Positions 49,053 through 57,647 of a stretch of DNA of 64,000 nucleotides are shown piece by piece. Made by a program: the position numbers and the translations under genes. Under the pieces are notes generated by a model. The model did no database searches. It was not told the DNA's origin and worked only from the letters and a program-made list of their open reading frames with translations. The stretch is from contig CADAIL010000009.1 of assembly GCA_902788035.1 (NCBI GenBank), positions 1 through 64,000 on the forward strand. Direction: 5' to 3'. The stretch comes from an uncultured Lachnospiraceae bacterium. Its GTDB lineage: Bacteria > Bacillota > Clostridia > Lachnospirales > Lachnospiraceae. Position 1 is the stretch's first letter. Every line of letters begins with the position of its first letter.

Positions 49053-50720
49053 TTACAGCCTGAAACACCCGCCGCCGAGGAACTCTCTCAGGATCGAATT
49101 CGTAGGTACGTCGTCGAGCGGGATCCCGAGAAAATAGTCGAGGAACTTTAAAAGCCGCCTCGCCTCATAATACTGCGGGTCGTCCTCAGGTACTGAAAAG
49201 AGGAGCGGCTGGGCGTACTGCTTGATGACCGCCAGCTCATAGGGAAGCGCGGAATTAAAGAATTCATCCGCCGAGTCCTGATACGGGAAAATGTAATTCT
49301 CCTCGCCGTGTCGGACGTCGTCCCACATGTTGAGTGTATTCTGTGCCGAGTAACCGCGTGTCCTATGGTCTCGGATGATCCTGCGCAGCAGTCTTCCGTC
49401 TCTTGTGGGAATTCTGTTGTGCTCATCCACGTTTACCTGGGTCAGCGCGCTGATATAGATTTTGAACTTGCTGCTCGCCGGCAAGCTGTACGTCAGCCCG
49501 TCGTTCAGGCAGTGAATACCTTCTATGACAAGGATCTCGCCCTCAGAAAGGCGCAGCTTCTCTCCGGTGAATACGCGCTTTCCGGAGACAAAGTCATAAG
49601 TGGGCACACTGATTTCCCTGCCCGTGAGCAGCGCATTCATATCGTTATTAAAATATTTAAGGTCTATGGCTTCCAGGCACTCGAAATCCTTTTTTCCGTT
49701 CTCGTCCACCGGGAGTTCATCTCTCGGGATAAAATAATTATCCACACCGATATAATTCGGTTTTAATCCGTGGGCATGGAGCTGTACACAGAGTCTCTGG
49801 GAAAATGTTGTTTTTCCGGATGATGACGGTCCGGCTACGAGAACAAACTTCACATCTCCCCTGTCAGCGATTCTGGCTGCAATCTCTGAAATACGGCTCT
49901 CCTGATGAGCCTCAGAAATGAGTATCAGCTCCCGCATCCCGCCTGAAATGACGTGGTCATTCAGCTCACCGACACAGCCGAGCTGCTTATTTTCGGCAAA
50001 TTCTTCCCCTGCAATCTGCGTTTCAAACAGCTTTTCTTCCGGGTGGAACTCCGGGACCTCGTCGAGTCTCTTTCTCACGGGCATGACCATGATAACTCCG
50101 TCATGGTATCTGAGCAGCCGGAAATTGCCAAGGAACCCTGTGTCCATCGTCATATAGCCATAATAGTAGTCCTCATAACCGTCTAGACTATAGACATTGA
50201 CGCGGGAGGCCAGGCGTGTTCTGAAGAGTTTTTCCTTATCATACATGCCGTGCTCGTGGAAAATATCGACCGCGTCTCTGGTCGTTATAGTCCTCTTTCT
50301 GAACGGAAGCTTCAGAGAAATCATTCTCCTCATTTCATTTTCGACGTCCGCGAGGAACTCATCCGTAATCTCAATATCTTCATCGATGGTGTAATAAAAT
50401 CCTGTATCAATTGAAAAATGGAGTACAGTCCTCACATTTGGGGACGGATGACCCGGCATCTGCCCGACAACATGGGACACTGCAGTGATGAACAGCATGG
50501 ACATGCTTCGCCTCAGGGTCTGATAGCCGATGGGGTCCTCAGCCGTGAAAAAAACAACATTTGCATCATGATTCAAATGATGGTGAAGCTCCTGCAGCTT
50601 TCCATCTACATTTGCAAGCAAAATCGGATGTTTATACTCTCCTTGGAAATCCTCCGCTATATTTTTGAGTATTGTTCCGTCTTCATACTCATAAATCTTT
50701 CCGTTGACTGTTACATTCAT
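49053..50720 (-). CDS. Nucleoside (uridine) kinase with N-terminal TGS/ThrRS-like domains
   Basis: 555 residues. The N-terminal MNVTVNGKIYEYEDGTIL is a TGS-like ubiquitin fold, followed by a threonyl-tRNA-synthetase-like editing region (about 60-260). The P-loop kinase domain begins near 285 with VAGPSSSGKTTFSQRL. GVDNYFIPRDELPVDENGKKDFE and EILVIEGIHCLN match uridine kinases. It would phosphorylate uridine/cytidine for salvage, which fits its position next to pyrBI. The fusion is common in Clostridia. Complete, good ribosome site (GGAGG). Confidence 0.88.
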   Translation of the reverse strand: MNVTVNGKIYEYEDGTILKNIAEDFQGEYKHPILLANVDGKLQELHHHLNHDANVVFFTAEDPIGYQTLRRSMSMLFITAVSHVVGQMPGHPSPNVRTVLHFSIDTGFYYTIDEDIEITDEFLADVENEMRRMISLKLPFRKRTITTRDAVDIFHEHGMYDKEKLFRTRLASRVNVYSLDGYEDYYYGYMTMDTGFLGNFRLLRYHDGVIMVMPVRKRLDEVPEFHPEEKLFETQIAGEEFAENKQLGCVGELNDHVISGGMRELILISEAHQESRISEIAARIADRGDVKFVLVAGPSSSGKTTFSQRLCVQLHAHGLKPNYIGVDNYFIPRDELPVDENGKKDFECLEAIDLKYFNNDMNALLTGREISVPTYDFVSGKRVFTGEKLRLSEGEILVIEGIHCLNDGLTYSLPASSKFKIYISALTQVNVDEHNRIPTRDGRLLRRIIRDHRTRGYSAQNTLNMWDDVRHGEENYIFPYQDSADEFFNSALPYELAVIKQYAQPLLFSVPEDDPQYYEARRLLKFLDYFLGIPLDDVPTNSILREFLGGGCFRL

Positions 50721-50755
50721 GGCTATACCTCCATTCCTCGAAATACGTCATAAAT

Positions 50756-50825
50756 CTGTCAGACAGGGCTTTTATGCCGGTACACCTCATCGAATCTGCA
50801 TCTTCGTGTCACCGCAAAAGCCCAA
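50756..50825 (+). repeat. Partial copy F of the 197-bp inverted-repeat element
   Basis: TCTGTCAGACAGGGCT (left terminal repeat), TGCCGG, then GCATCTTCGTGTCACCGCAAAAGC, i.e. the left half only. It lies between the nucleoside kinase start and the Nif3-family stop. Confidence 0.5.
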
Positions 50826-50827
50826 AG

Positions 50828-51610
50828 CTACAAGACACTGTACGGTTGTTTGATTTTCATGCTGCGCACAGAAAGCTCCGGGAACGTCTTTTTGAGGTAG
50901 TCTTTCATATATGTGATATAGACGAACTCCGTGCCGTAATGTCCGGCATCGATGAGGGCCAGTCCCTGGGCATTGGCATCGATCGATGTGTGATAATCGA
51001 GGTCTCCTGTGACCAGCACGTCCGCCCCGGCTTCAATCGCAGCACGGATTTCGCTCTTTCCCGACCCTGAGCTGACCGCGCACGTCCTAACCATCCGGTC
51101 AGGATCACCGTACACGCGGACGGCCTGCAGTGACATGGCGGATTTTACGACTTCTGCAAATGCAGAAAGGCTCATCTCCGGCACCTCACCCACTCTTCCG
51201 AGCCCGACGGGGTTTCCTGAGGCGTCCTCCCCTGTCGCATCCAGGATTCTCGGATCTATGAGCTGCAGATCCGCGGCATTAAGGTCTGCCATCTTCGCGA
51301 TATCAAAGTTGGTGTGCATCGCGACGTAATTGATGTCCTCCTTGATAAGCCGTCGTATTCTTCGCCCGATAAAATTCTGCTCGGTCACTGTTCGTGCCGG
51401 GGAAAACAGCAGCGGATGGTGGGTCAGAATCAGATCTGCTCCCCACAGGGAGGCTTCAGCTACAGCCTCATCCGTCACATCAAGGTTCAAAAATACTTTA
51501 TGAATCTCTGCTTCCATGTCGCCTATCAGGAGTCCGACATTGTCCCACTCCATTGCCCAGCTGAAAGGAAAGTCCTTATCCAGCTGCTTAATAATATCTT
51601 TCAGCTTCAT
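50828..51610 (-). CDS. Nif3-like dinuclear metal centre protein
   Basis: 260 residues, YqfO/YbgI family. Motifs: WAMEWDNVGLLIGD at the start, DLILTHHPLLFSPARTV (metal His pair), NYVAMHTNFDIA, and late DVLVTGDLDYHTSIDANAQGLALIDAGHYGTE with the remaining metal ligands. The family forms toroidal hexamers; one subgroup acts as a GTP cyclohydrolase I type 2, but the role here is unknown. Its start overlaps the trmK stop by 23 bases, the usual Firmicute pairing. Confidence 0.92.
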   Translation of the reverse strand: MKLKDIIKQLDKDFPFSWAMEWDNVGLLIGDMEAEIHKVFLNLDVTDEAVAEASLWGADLILTHHPLLFSPARTVTEQNFIGRRIRRLIKEDINYVAMHTNFDIAKMADLNAADLQLIDPRILDATGEDASGNPVGLGRVGEVPEMSLSAFAEVVKSAMSLQAVRVYGDPDRMVRTCAVSSGSGKSEIRAAIEAGADVLVTGDLDYHTSIDANAQGLALIDAGHYGTEFVYITYMKDYLKKTFPELSVRSMKIKQPYSVL

Positions 51611-52439
51611 CTATGATCCTCACTTCCTCGTCAATCTCACAAATGCGGGTGTCGTCTGCGCTTCTTCCCGACGCAATGAGTTTTTCTTTAATGTCAGTCA
51701 GCACATTTCGGCGCTTGGTCAGATAAGCCAGCAGCGTCTCATCCTTCTTTCTGAGAAGGCATGGGCCGTATGTCAGTTCGGCGTCACTTAATGACCTTGA
51801 TAGATTATCCTTATGAGATTCGCCTTCCGATGAACCTTGCAACAATTTCTGCTGTTTATCTCGACACAATTCTGTTTCCGCCAAGCCAAGGTTCGCTTTC
51901 GACTGTTCACATTGCCTGGATCCCGTTTTCAAAATAGTTTCTTCAACTAAGGCGATGGAACGAACCTTCATCAAGGTATAAAACTTACCATCCTCAAGAA
52001 TCTCCGCCTCGTCGGCGAAGGCGTATCCGCGCAGGGCAAGAAACTTTCGGACCGCATATATATCGCTCTGCGGCGATAAGACAAGCTCATCAAACCTGTC
52101 TAAAAGCTCTCCGGCTTCACTCAAAATCTTTATGATCAGCATGCCTCCCATGCCGGTGATGACCAGCGAGGCAGGGACGCTCTCGGGAAGCAGGCTTATA
52201 ATATTGCGGGGAACGCCGTCCGCCAGAACAGTTGTGACCTTATCTTCGAGACCGGCCTCCGCTATGTGTTCTCTGGCGGCCCTCAGCGGTCCGGGCCTCA
52301 CATCGGAGGCAACAGCGCACGGAGATTTTTTCCTCACAAGCTCTATCGATGTATATGCGTGATCACAGCCCACATCCACTACAGCGAAGCCTTCTGTCAC
52401 CATATCCACCGCAGCCATGAGCCGCTTAGAAAGATTCAT
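51588..52439 (-). CDS. trmK: tRNA (adenine22-N1)-methyltransferase TrmK
   Basis: 283 residues from ATG 52439 (GGAGG 7-8 bases upstream). SAM-binding start MVTEGFAVVDVGCDHAYTSIELV, then ASDVRPGPLRAAREHI and LVITGMGGMLIIKIL, the TrmK/YqfN signatures. The C-terminal coiled coil (about 190-283) is charged. It methylates A22 of tRNA. Order rpoD-trmK-Nif3 is conserved across Firmicutes and holds here, with a repeat copy inserted before trmK. Confidence 0.92.
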   Translation of the reverse strand: MNLSKRLMAAVDMVTEGFAVVDVGCDHAYTSIELVRKKSPCAVASDVRPGPLRAAREHIAEAGLEDKVTTVLADGVPRNIISLLPESVPASLVITGMGGMLIIKILSEAGELLDRFDELVLSPQSDIYAVRKFLALRGYAFADEAEILEDGKFYTLMKVRSIALVEETILKTGSRQCEQSKANLGLAETELCRDKQQKLLQGSSEGESHKDNLSRSLSDAELTYGPCLLRKKDETLLAYLTKRRNVLTDIKEKLIASGRSADDTRICEIDEEVRIIDEAERYY

Positions 52440-52542
52440 AAGTTGCCTCCAATCTGCATGCATACTCTGCTTCTGTAACTTAGAAAAAATGCTGCAGCTA
52501 AAGCCTACTACTATGGTTTTCACTGCAGCATTTATAATATTC

Positions 52543-52640
52543 TGGTCTCGCTCGCGAGACTTGATGCGGGCTTCGGATCAGCGCCAGCTGACACAATTCC
52601 GATACGAACCCCTGCAGTCTCCGCTTCACTTCAGCCTGCG
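52543..52640 (+). repeat. CAAGTCTCGC-family repeat, copy 4
   Basis: GGTCTCGCTCGCGAGACTTG, then ATGCGGGCTTCGGATCAGCG, CAGCTGACA and ACGAACCCCTGCAGTCTCC. Near full length, in the short gap between rpoD and trmK. Confidence 0.7.
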
Positions 52641-52649
52641 AAACGATAC

Positions 52650-53795
52650 TCAATCGAGATAATCCTTCAGCTTGCGGCTGCGGGACGGATGTCTCAGCTT
52701 GCGAAGTGCTTTGGCTTCAATCTGGCGGATACGCTCACGGGTGACGTTGAATTCCTTGCCGACTTCCTCCAGTGTGCGGGCGCGGCCGTCGTCAAGACCG
52801 AAACGAAGACGAAGGACCTTCTGCTCGCGCTCTGTCAATGTCCCGAGAACTTCGACCAGCTGCTCCTTCAGAAGGGTGAAGGCTGCGGCGTCTGCCGGCA
52901 CCGGAACGTTGTCATCCTGGATGAAGTCACCGAGGTGGCTGTCTTCCTCCTCACCGATCGGGGTCTCGAGGGATACAGGCTCCTGAGAAATCTTGAGGAT
53001 TTCACGGACTCTCTCCACGGACATACCCATCTCCTCAGCAATCTCCTCCGGGGTTGGTTCACGGCCAAGCTCCTGGAGCAGCTGTCTGGAGACGCGGATC
53101 AGCTTGTTGATCGTCTCGACCATGTGAACAGGGATACGAATCGTTCTTGCCTGATCAGCGATAGCGCGCGTGATTGCCTGGCGGATCCACCACGTAGCGT
53201 AGGTGGAGAACTTGAATCCCTTGCGGTAATCGTATTTCTCGACAGCCTTAATAAGGCCGAGATTTCCCTCCTGGATCAGGTCGAGGAACAGCATGCCGCG
53301 GCCTACGTATCTCTTGGCAATTGAGACGACAAGGCGCAGATTGGCCTCGGCAAGTCTCTGCTGGGCGCGTTTGCCTTCTTCTCCGCCGAGTTCCATTTGC
53401 TTAGAAAGCTCTATCTCCTCCTCAGCTGTGAGAAGAGGTACTTTTCCTATCTCCTTGAGGTACATGCGTACAGGGTCCTCAATGGAAACACCTTCGGGGA
53501 CGGACAGGTCGATCTTTTCGACGTCGATTTCCACGTCGGCATCATCCTCGATCGAAGCCTCATCGTCATCTGAAAGCAGAAGTACCTCATCATCGCGCAC
53601 TGTGTCCTCCATGCGAAGGACGTCGACGCCGTTGGCTTCCAGGAAGTCAAGCACTTTCTCAGCGTCCTCAGCGGTGAATTCCATTCCCTTGAAATTATCA
53701 CCGATTTCTGAGTAGTTGAGAACATTTTTCTTGGTCTTGGCTTTCTGAAGAAGCTCTGTCAGTTTTTCTGCAAAATGTACCTCACGTTCTGTCAT
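52650..53795 (-). CDS. rpoD: Primary sigma factor
   Basis: 381 residues, the normal length for Firmicute SigA. Acidic region 1.1 (about 60-110) is followed by region 2 ([59 protein letters not shown]), region 3 ([37 protein letters not shown]) and region 4 ([46 protein letters not shown]). It recognises the TTGACA/TATAAT promoters listed here. It follows dnaG, with repeat copy C in the 306-base gap. An AGGAG site precedes the ATG. Confidence 0.97.
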   Translation of the reverse strand: MTEREVHFAEKLTELLQKAKTKKNVLNYSEIGDNFKGMEFTAEDAEKVLDFLEANGVDVLRMEDTVRDDEVLLLSDDDEASIEDDADVEIDVEKIDLSVPEGVSIEDPVRMYLKEIGKVPLLTAEEEIELSKQMELGGEEGKRAQQRLAEANLRLVVSIAKRYVGRGMLFLDLIQEGNLGLIKAVEKYDYRKGFKFSTYATWWIRQAITRAIADQARTIRIPVHMVETINKLIRVSRQLLQELGREPTPEEIAEEMGMSVERVREILKISQEPVSLETPIGEEEDSHLGDFIQDDNVPVPADAAAFTLLKEQLVEVLGTLTEREQKVLRLRFGLDDGRARTLEEVGKEFNVTRERIRQIEAKALRKLRHPSRSRKLKDYLD

Positions 53796-53875
53796 TCTTT
53801 TTTCTCCTCATAATCCTCATCAACAGGTTCCTATATTGGCCGGCTTTCGCCAGCCGAATCCCGCGACATGCGCAG

Positions 53876-54070
53876 CGGTTCAGATGGGCTGCACCGGAGT
53901 TCCGAAAACCGGCGCAAACATCATCTTCATCGAAAAACGCAGATCCTGCCCTGCGAGCTAAAAAAATGCTTTGCATTTTTTGATCTCTCGGTCGGATCAG
54001 CAATGTTTTTCTCACGAAGATGGATGCTTTGCTGCCGGAAACGATAATTAGGGACAGCACATCTGAACTG
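53876..54070 (-). repeat. Inverted-repeat element, copy C (195 bp)
   Basis: Terminal repeats CGGTTCAGATGGGCTG (53876-53891) and CAGCACATCTGAACTG (54055-54070) are near-complementary. On the minus strand the inner arms CATCTTCGTGAGAAAAACATTG and GATCC pair with GGATCTGCG and TTTTTCGATGAAGATGATG. The central stem is AAAAAATGC/GCATTTTTT. It fills the gap between dnaG and rpoD in their transcription direction. Fragments of the CAAGTCTCGC family flank it (about 53855 and 54079). Confidence 0.8.
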
Positions 54071-54101
54071 TTACCGACATGTCCCGCGAGCAGGACTCAA
54101 A

Positions 54102-55901
54102 TTATCCGGTGCCATTGGAAAATGGCAAATGCAGCACCTTTCCGCCCGTCCTAAATTCCTCCATCCGGCGCTTCTGCTTTACGAGCCCGATAAGCTCATC
54201 CGGATTTTTTCCGTCCCAGGCCTTCATCCTCGCGTCGTTGCTCTCCTTCATCAGTCGATAGACCGTGTCCGTGAAAGCTTTATCCTGCTCTGCTGCGTTA
54301 GAGACAGGAATGTTCGTGTGGAAGAGCTGGGCTGCCTGAGTCTGTTCCTCGGCATCTATGAACAAATTGACGAGTGCGGCCTCACTGACTCTCCCCGCTT
54401 GGATTTGTTCATACAGACCTTCAGCGATTTTTCTGCAGAGCGGATCAGAAAAATCCTCAGGTCCTATGTAATCCTTAGACTCACTGTAAGCCTCCGGGTA
54501 GTTGGCAAGATATGTGAGCATCAGCTTCTGGGATGTGACAATTCCCGTATCCTTCTTCTCCCTGATGACCCGGCGCTCACCGCTCACCGGTTCGGTGTAT
54601 CTCTCCGCGGGCGTGCCCGCCATTGCCATGCGGACCACCATTTTCCGGAGACCGTCGGCAGAAAAGCTGTAGCGCCTTGATACTGCTTCAATGTAGTTGT
54701 TCCTCTCGAGCTCCTCGGGGAACTGCAGAAGCATCCTGGCTACATCCCGCTGGAAATTCGTACGCTCAGCGGGATCCTCGAGTCTGTATTTTGAAGCTGT
54801 TTCCTCGACCTCGTACATGAAGGCGTTGCTCGCTCCCTCGAGTCTTTCCTCAAGAGCGGAAGCTCCAAGTCCCTTGATGAATTCATCAGGATCCTTGTAG
54901 GGACTAAGGTCGACAACCCTGGACTCGATACCGGCATCCTTGAGAATCGGTATTGCTCTCAGGGCTGCCATCTTTCCGGCATTATCCGAGTCATAGAGAA
55001 GGAGCACATTGTTTGTGTAGCGTTTTAGCAGATTTGCCTGCTGCGGGGTTAACGCTGTTCCGAGCGATGCCGCTGCGCAGTCAAATCCTGCCTGGTGCAT
55101 GGAAATCACATCCATGTAGCCCTCACAGAGAATAATGTATCTTCTCCTTGTGGCTCTTGCGATATTGAGGCCGAACAGGTTATTCCTCTTGTTGAAAACG
55201 GTCGTCTCCGGAGAGTTCAGGTACTTGGGCTTCGCGTCTCCCATAACCCTGCCTCCGAATCCGATGACCTTGCCTCTGACATCGGCGATCGGGAACATGA
55301 CCCTGTTCCAGAACTTGTCCATCGCTCCGCGCTTTTCATCAAATGTAAATAGTCCCGTCTCCGCCAGCAAATCATCCGAATAGCCCTTGTTCTTGAGGTA
55401 CGAATAGAGGTGTCCGGTCCTGCCGGAATAACCGAGACCGAATTTCTTAATCGTCTCGTCTGAGAGTCCTCTCTCCCGCAGGTAATTAAAGCCGATCTCC
55501 CCTTCTTTGGTCCTCAGCAGATAGAAATAGTAGGCAGCCGCTTTCTTGTTGATTTCGAGCAGCTGGGCTTTCCTGTCTGCCTGAGCCTGGGCTTCCTTAG
55601 AGTATTCGATTTGAGGAAGAGTTATGTGGGCGCGGTCAGCGAGGGCCTGCAGGGCTTCAAGGAAGGTCATGTGATTATATTCCATCATGAATGTGATCAC
55701 ATTTCCGCCCGCGTGGCAGCCGAAACAGTAATACATCTGCTTGGCCCGGCTGACTGAGAAAGACGGCGTCTTCTCGTTGTGGAACGGACATAACCCTGTG
55801 TAATTGTTTCCGGATCGCTTCAGTCGGACGTTTTCGCCGATGACATCGACGATGTCATTGGCAGAACGGACTTCTTCGATCAATTCATCAGAATATCTCA
55901 A
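54102..55901 (-). CDS. dnaG: DNA primase
   Basis: 599 residues. N-terminal CHC2 zinc finger (YTGLCPFHNEKTPSFSVSRAKQMYYCFGCHAGG), catalytic TOPRIM core (YIILCEGYMDVISMHQAGF and NVLLLYDSDNAGKMAALRAI) and a C-terminal helicase-binding region (about 440-599). It makes RNA primers for replication. It lies between dgt and rpoD as in the classic macromolecular synthesis operon. Complete. RBS is weak-looking but the MRYSDELIEEVRSANDIVDVI start is standard. Confidence 0.97.
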   Translation of the reverse strand: MRYSDELIEEVRSANDIVDVIGENVRLKRSGNNYTGLCPFHNEKTPSFSVSRAKQMYYCFGCHAGGNVITFMMEYNHMTFLEALQALADRAHITLPQIEYSKEAQAQADRKAQLLEINKKAAAYYFYLLRTKEGEIGFNYLRERGLSDETIKKFGLGYSGRTGHLYSYLKNKGYSDDLLAETGLFTFDEKRGAMDKFWNRVMFPIADVRGKVIGFGGRVMGDAKPKYLNSPETTVFNKRNNLFGLNIARATRRRYIILCEGYMDVISMHQAGFDCAAASLGTALTPQQANLLKRYTNNVLLLYDSDNAGKMAALRAIPILKDAGIESRVVDLSPYKDPDEFIKGLGASALEERLEGASNAFMYEVEETASKYRLEDPAERTNFQRDVARMLLQFPEELERNNYIEAVSRRYSFSADGLRKMVVRMAMAGTPAERYTEPVSGERRVIREKKDTGIVTSQKLMLTYLANYPEAYSESKDYIGPEDFSDPLCRKIAEGLYEQIQAGRVSEAALVNLFIDAEEQTQAAQLFHTNIPVSNAAEQDKAFTDTVYRLMKESNDARMKAWDGKNPDELIGLVKQKRRMEEFRTGGKVLHLPFSNGTG

Positions 55902-56031
55902 TGTGTTTTCGTACCCTCACAGAATGTACCGGAGTAAAGAGCGCAGGGATCCGTTTCGTAAGATGTCAGCAGACGCTGATATAAGGCCGGCTCTTACGAG
56001 CGGGGCCAGGCCCGTCAGCGGTTTCCGGTTA

Positions 56032-57042
56032 CTATAACTTGCTCCAGGACTGCGGTATGAAGATCTCGCGGAACTTCATCATCGAATACTGGTCGGTCAT
56101 GCCGGAAATGTAGTCGCAGACGACTCTTTCCGCAGCCTCGCCGTTCTCCTCGATCATGCGGTAATAATCAGCCGGCATTTTGTCCGGGTTGGAAATATAG
56201 TATCCGTATAGTTCCCTGACCATGAGCTCTGCTTTGTTTTCTTCTCCCTTGGCCGCAGCGTTCGTGTAAAGATTTTCGAACATGAACGTCCGGAGGTCCT
56301 TCATGGCCTCGGCGATCGCCGGCGACATTTCGACCTTTCCCATGCCCGATGATGTGTTCACGATGTCGTGTACAAATGTATTCAGGCGCTCTCTCGTCGA
56401 ATGCCCCAGGAGATCGCGCAGATCCCCGGGAACGTCGTCCTCGTTCAATATTCCCGCCCGGATGGCGTCATCCATGTCGTGATGGATGTAGGATATTTTG
56501 TCGCAGAGCCGGACGATCTGTCCTTCCAGCGTCGCCGGGTGGCAGGATGTCCCGTGATTACGGATACCGTCACGAACCTCCCAGGTAAGATTCAGTCCTC
56601 TTCCATCCTTTTCCAGCTTGTCGACAATGCGGAGACTCTGCTCGCTGTGCCGAAAGCCCGACGGACACGCACTGTTCAGCGCCCGCTCTCCCGCATGACC
56701 GAACGGCGTGTGACCGAGGTCGTGACCAAGCGCTATGGCTTCGACCAGGTCCTCATTTAACATGAGGCACCGCGCGACCGTCCTCGATGTCTGTGAGACT
56801 TCAAGGGTGTGCATCATTCTTGTGCGGTAGTGGTCGCCCTGCGGGGCGAGAAAGACCTGGGTCTTGTCCTTTAGTCTGCGGAAGGACTTGCAGTGGACGA
56901 TCCGATCACGGTCCCGCATATAGCAGGTCCGTATATCACACTCCTCCTCATACCTCAGCCTTCCGCGGGTCCTCGCAGCATATGAGGCATGGGGGTCCAG
57001 CGTGGTTATCTCCCTTTTTTCAAGCTCTTCTCTTAACTGCAT
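56032..57042 (-). CDS. dgt: Deoxyguanosinetriphosphate triphosphohydrolase-like protein
   Basis: 336 residues from ATG 57042 (GGGAGG 9 bases upstream; a TTG nine codons earlier is possible). HD-domain dNTPase: RDRDRIVHCKSFRRLKDKTQVF, HYRTRMMHTLEVSQTSRTVAR (first His), EAIALGHDLGHTPFGHAGER (HD pair) and ICDKISYIHHDMDDAI-like late His/Asp. It converts dNTPs to deoxynucleosides and triphosphate. Located directly before dnaG (130 bases), the usual Clostridial order. Confidence 0.93.
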   Translation of the reverse strand: MQLREELEKREITTLDPHASYAARTRGRLRYEEECDIRTCYMRDRDRIVHCKSFRRLKDKTQVFLAPQGDHYRTRMMHTLEVSQTSRTVARCLMLNEDLVEAIALGHDLGHTPFGHAGERALNSACPSGFRHSEQSLRIVDKLEKDGRGLNLTWEVRDGIRNHGTSCHPATLEGQIVRLCDKISYIHHDMDDAIRAGILNEDDVPGDLRDLLGHSTRERLNTFVHDIVNTSSGMGKVEMSPAIAEAMKDLRTFMFENLYTNAAAKGEENKAELMVRELYGYYISNPDKMPADYYRMIEENGEAAERVVCDYISGMTDQYSMMKFREIFIPQSWSKL

Positions 57043-57285
57043 GTCATGCGGCCTCCCTGCCGGATACAAGGGAAATGACGACTACGGCCGTCTGAGCCTG
57101 CAATGAAGCGATCTTAATTGTCGCTTGCGCCTGTGGTTCAGGACAGTTTTTCGTCTAAGCCCACTTAATGATAGTTAATGTCCGCCAGAAATCATACTTT
57201 TCAGAGCGGACACTGCGGTCGTGAATATAAATGCGGATCGGTGAATCATTCACCAAACTGGAATTTTTCGCGTTTACAAAAATAG

Positions 57286-57325
57286 TTTTCCGCAAAAAAA
57301 GGCCAAATCCTTTTTTTGCGGAAAA
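57286..57325. terminator. Perfect 17-bp palindrome after barstar gene
   Basis: TTTTCCGCAAAAAAAGG and its exact complement, 6-base loop CCAAAT. The arms carry long A and T runs, so the hairpin is strong in both directions. It follows the barnase-barstar operon and lies in a 323-base gap before dgt that otherwise shows no gene. Confidence 0.75.
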
Positions 57326-57365
57326 TTTTTTGAATCATTTTATACAATTTTTACAGAGTATGCGA

Positions 57366-57632
57366 TTATTTAAACTCAATTTGGATTTCCGGATATTCCT
57401 CAGTCGTCTCTGAGCACATCCACCGTAGGGCTTCAACATACCCACGCATGTTCGGAGCAGTCTTAGTGGAGTTTTTGAAGACGATTTCAGTATCATCTGC
57501 ACATTCTGCCAGAACGTCATGCAGAGCATCCAGATTGTTGCCGTAATATTCCGGTACGGGCAGTCCTTTGCGTATTCTTTTATGGATTTCAGCGCGGCTC
57601 TCTGCTCCGTATAAATCAATCGTGTATGTCAT
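57366..57632 (-). CDS. Barstar-family ribonuclease inhibitor
   Basis: 88 residues, the size of barstar. Diagnostic helix-2 and loop: EIHKRIRKGLPVPEYYGNNLDALHDVLAE, then the strand TEIVFKNSTKTA. Barstar binds barnase through Tyr/Trp/Asp/Glu residues in this segment, and the PEYYGNNLDAL core is intact. It starts 15 bases after the barnase-like gene, so inhibitor and toxin are made together. It protects the cytosol from the neighbour's activity before secretion. Confidence 0.93.
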   Translation of the reverse strand: MTYTIDLYGAESRAEIHKRIRKGLPVPEYYGNNLDALHDVLAECADDTEIVFKNSTKTAPNMRGYVEALRWMCSETTEEYPEIQIEFK

Positions 57633-57647
57633 AAATCCGCCTCCTTA

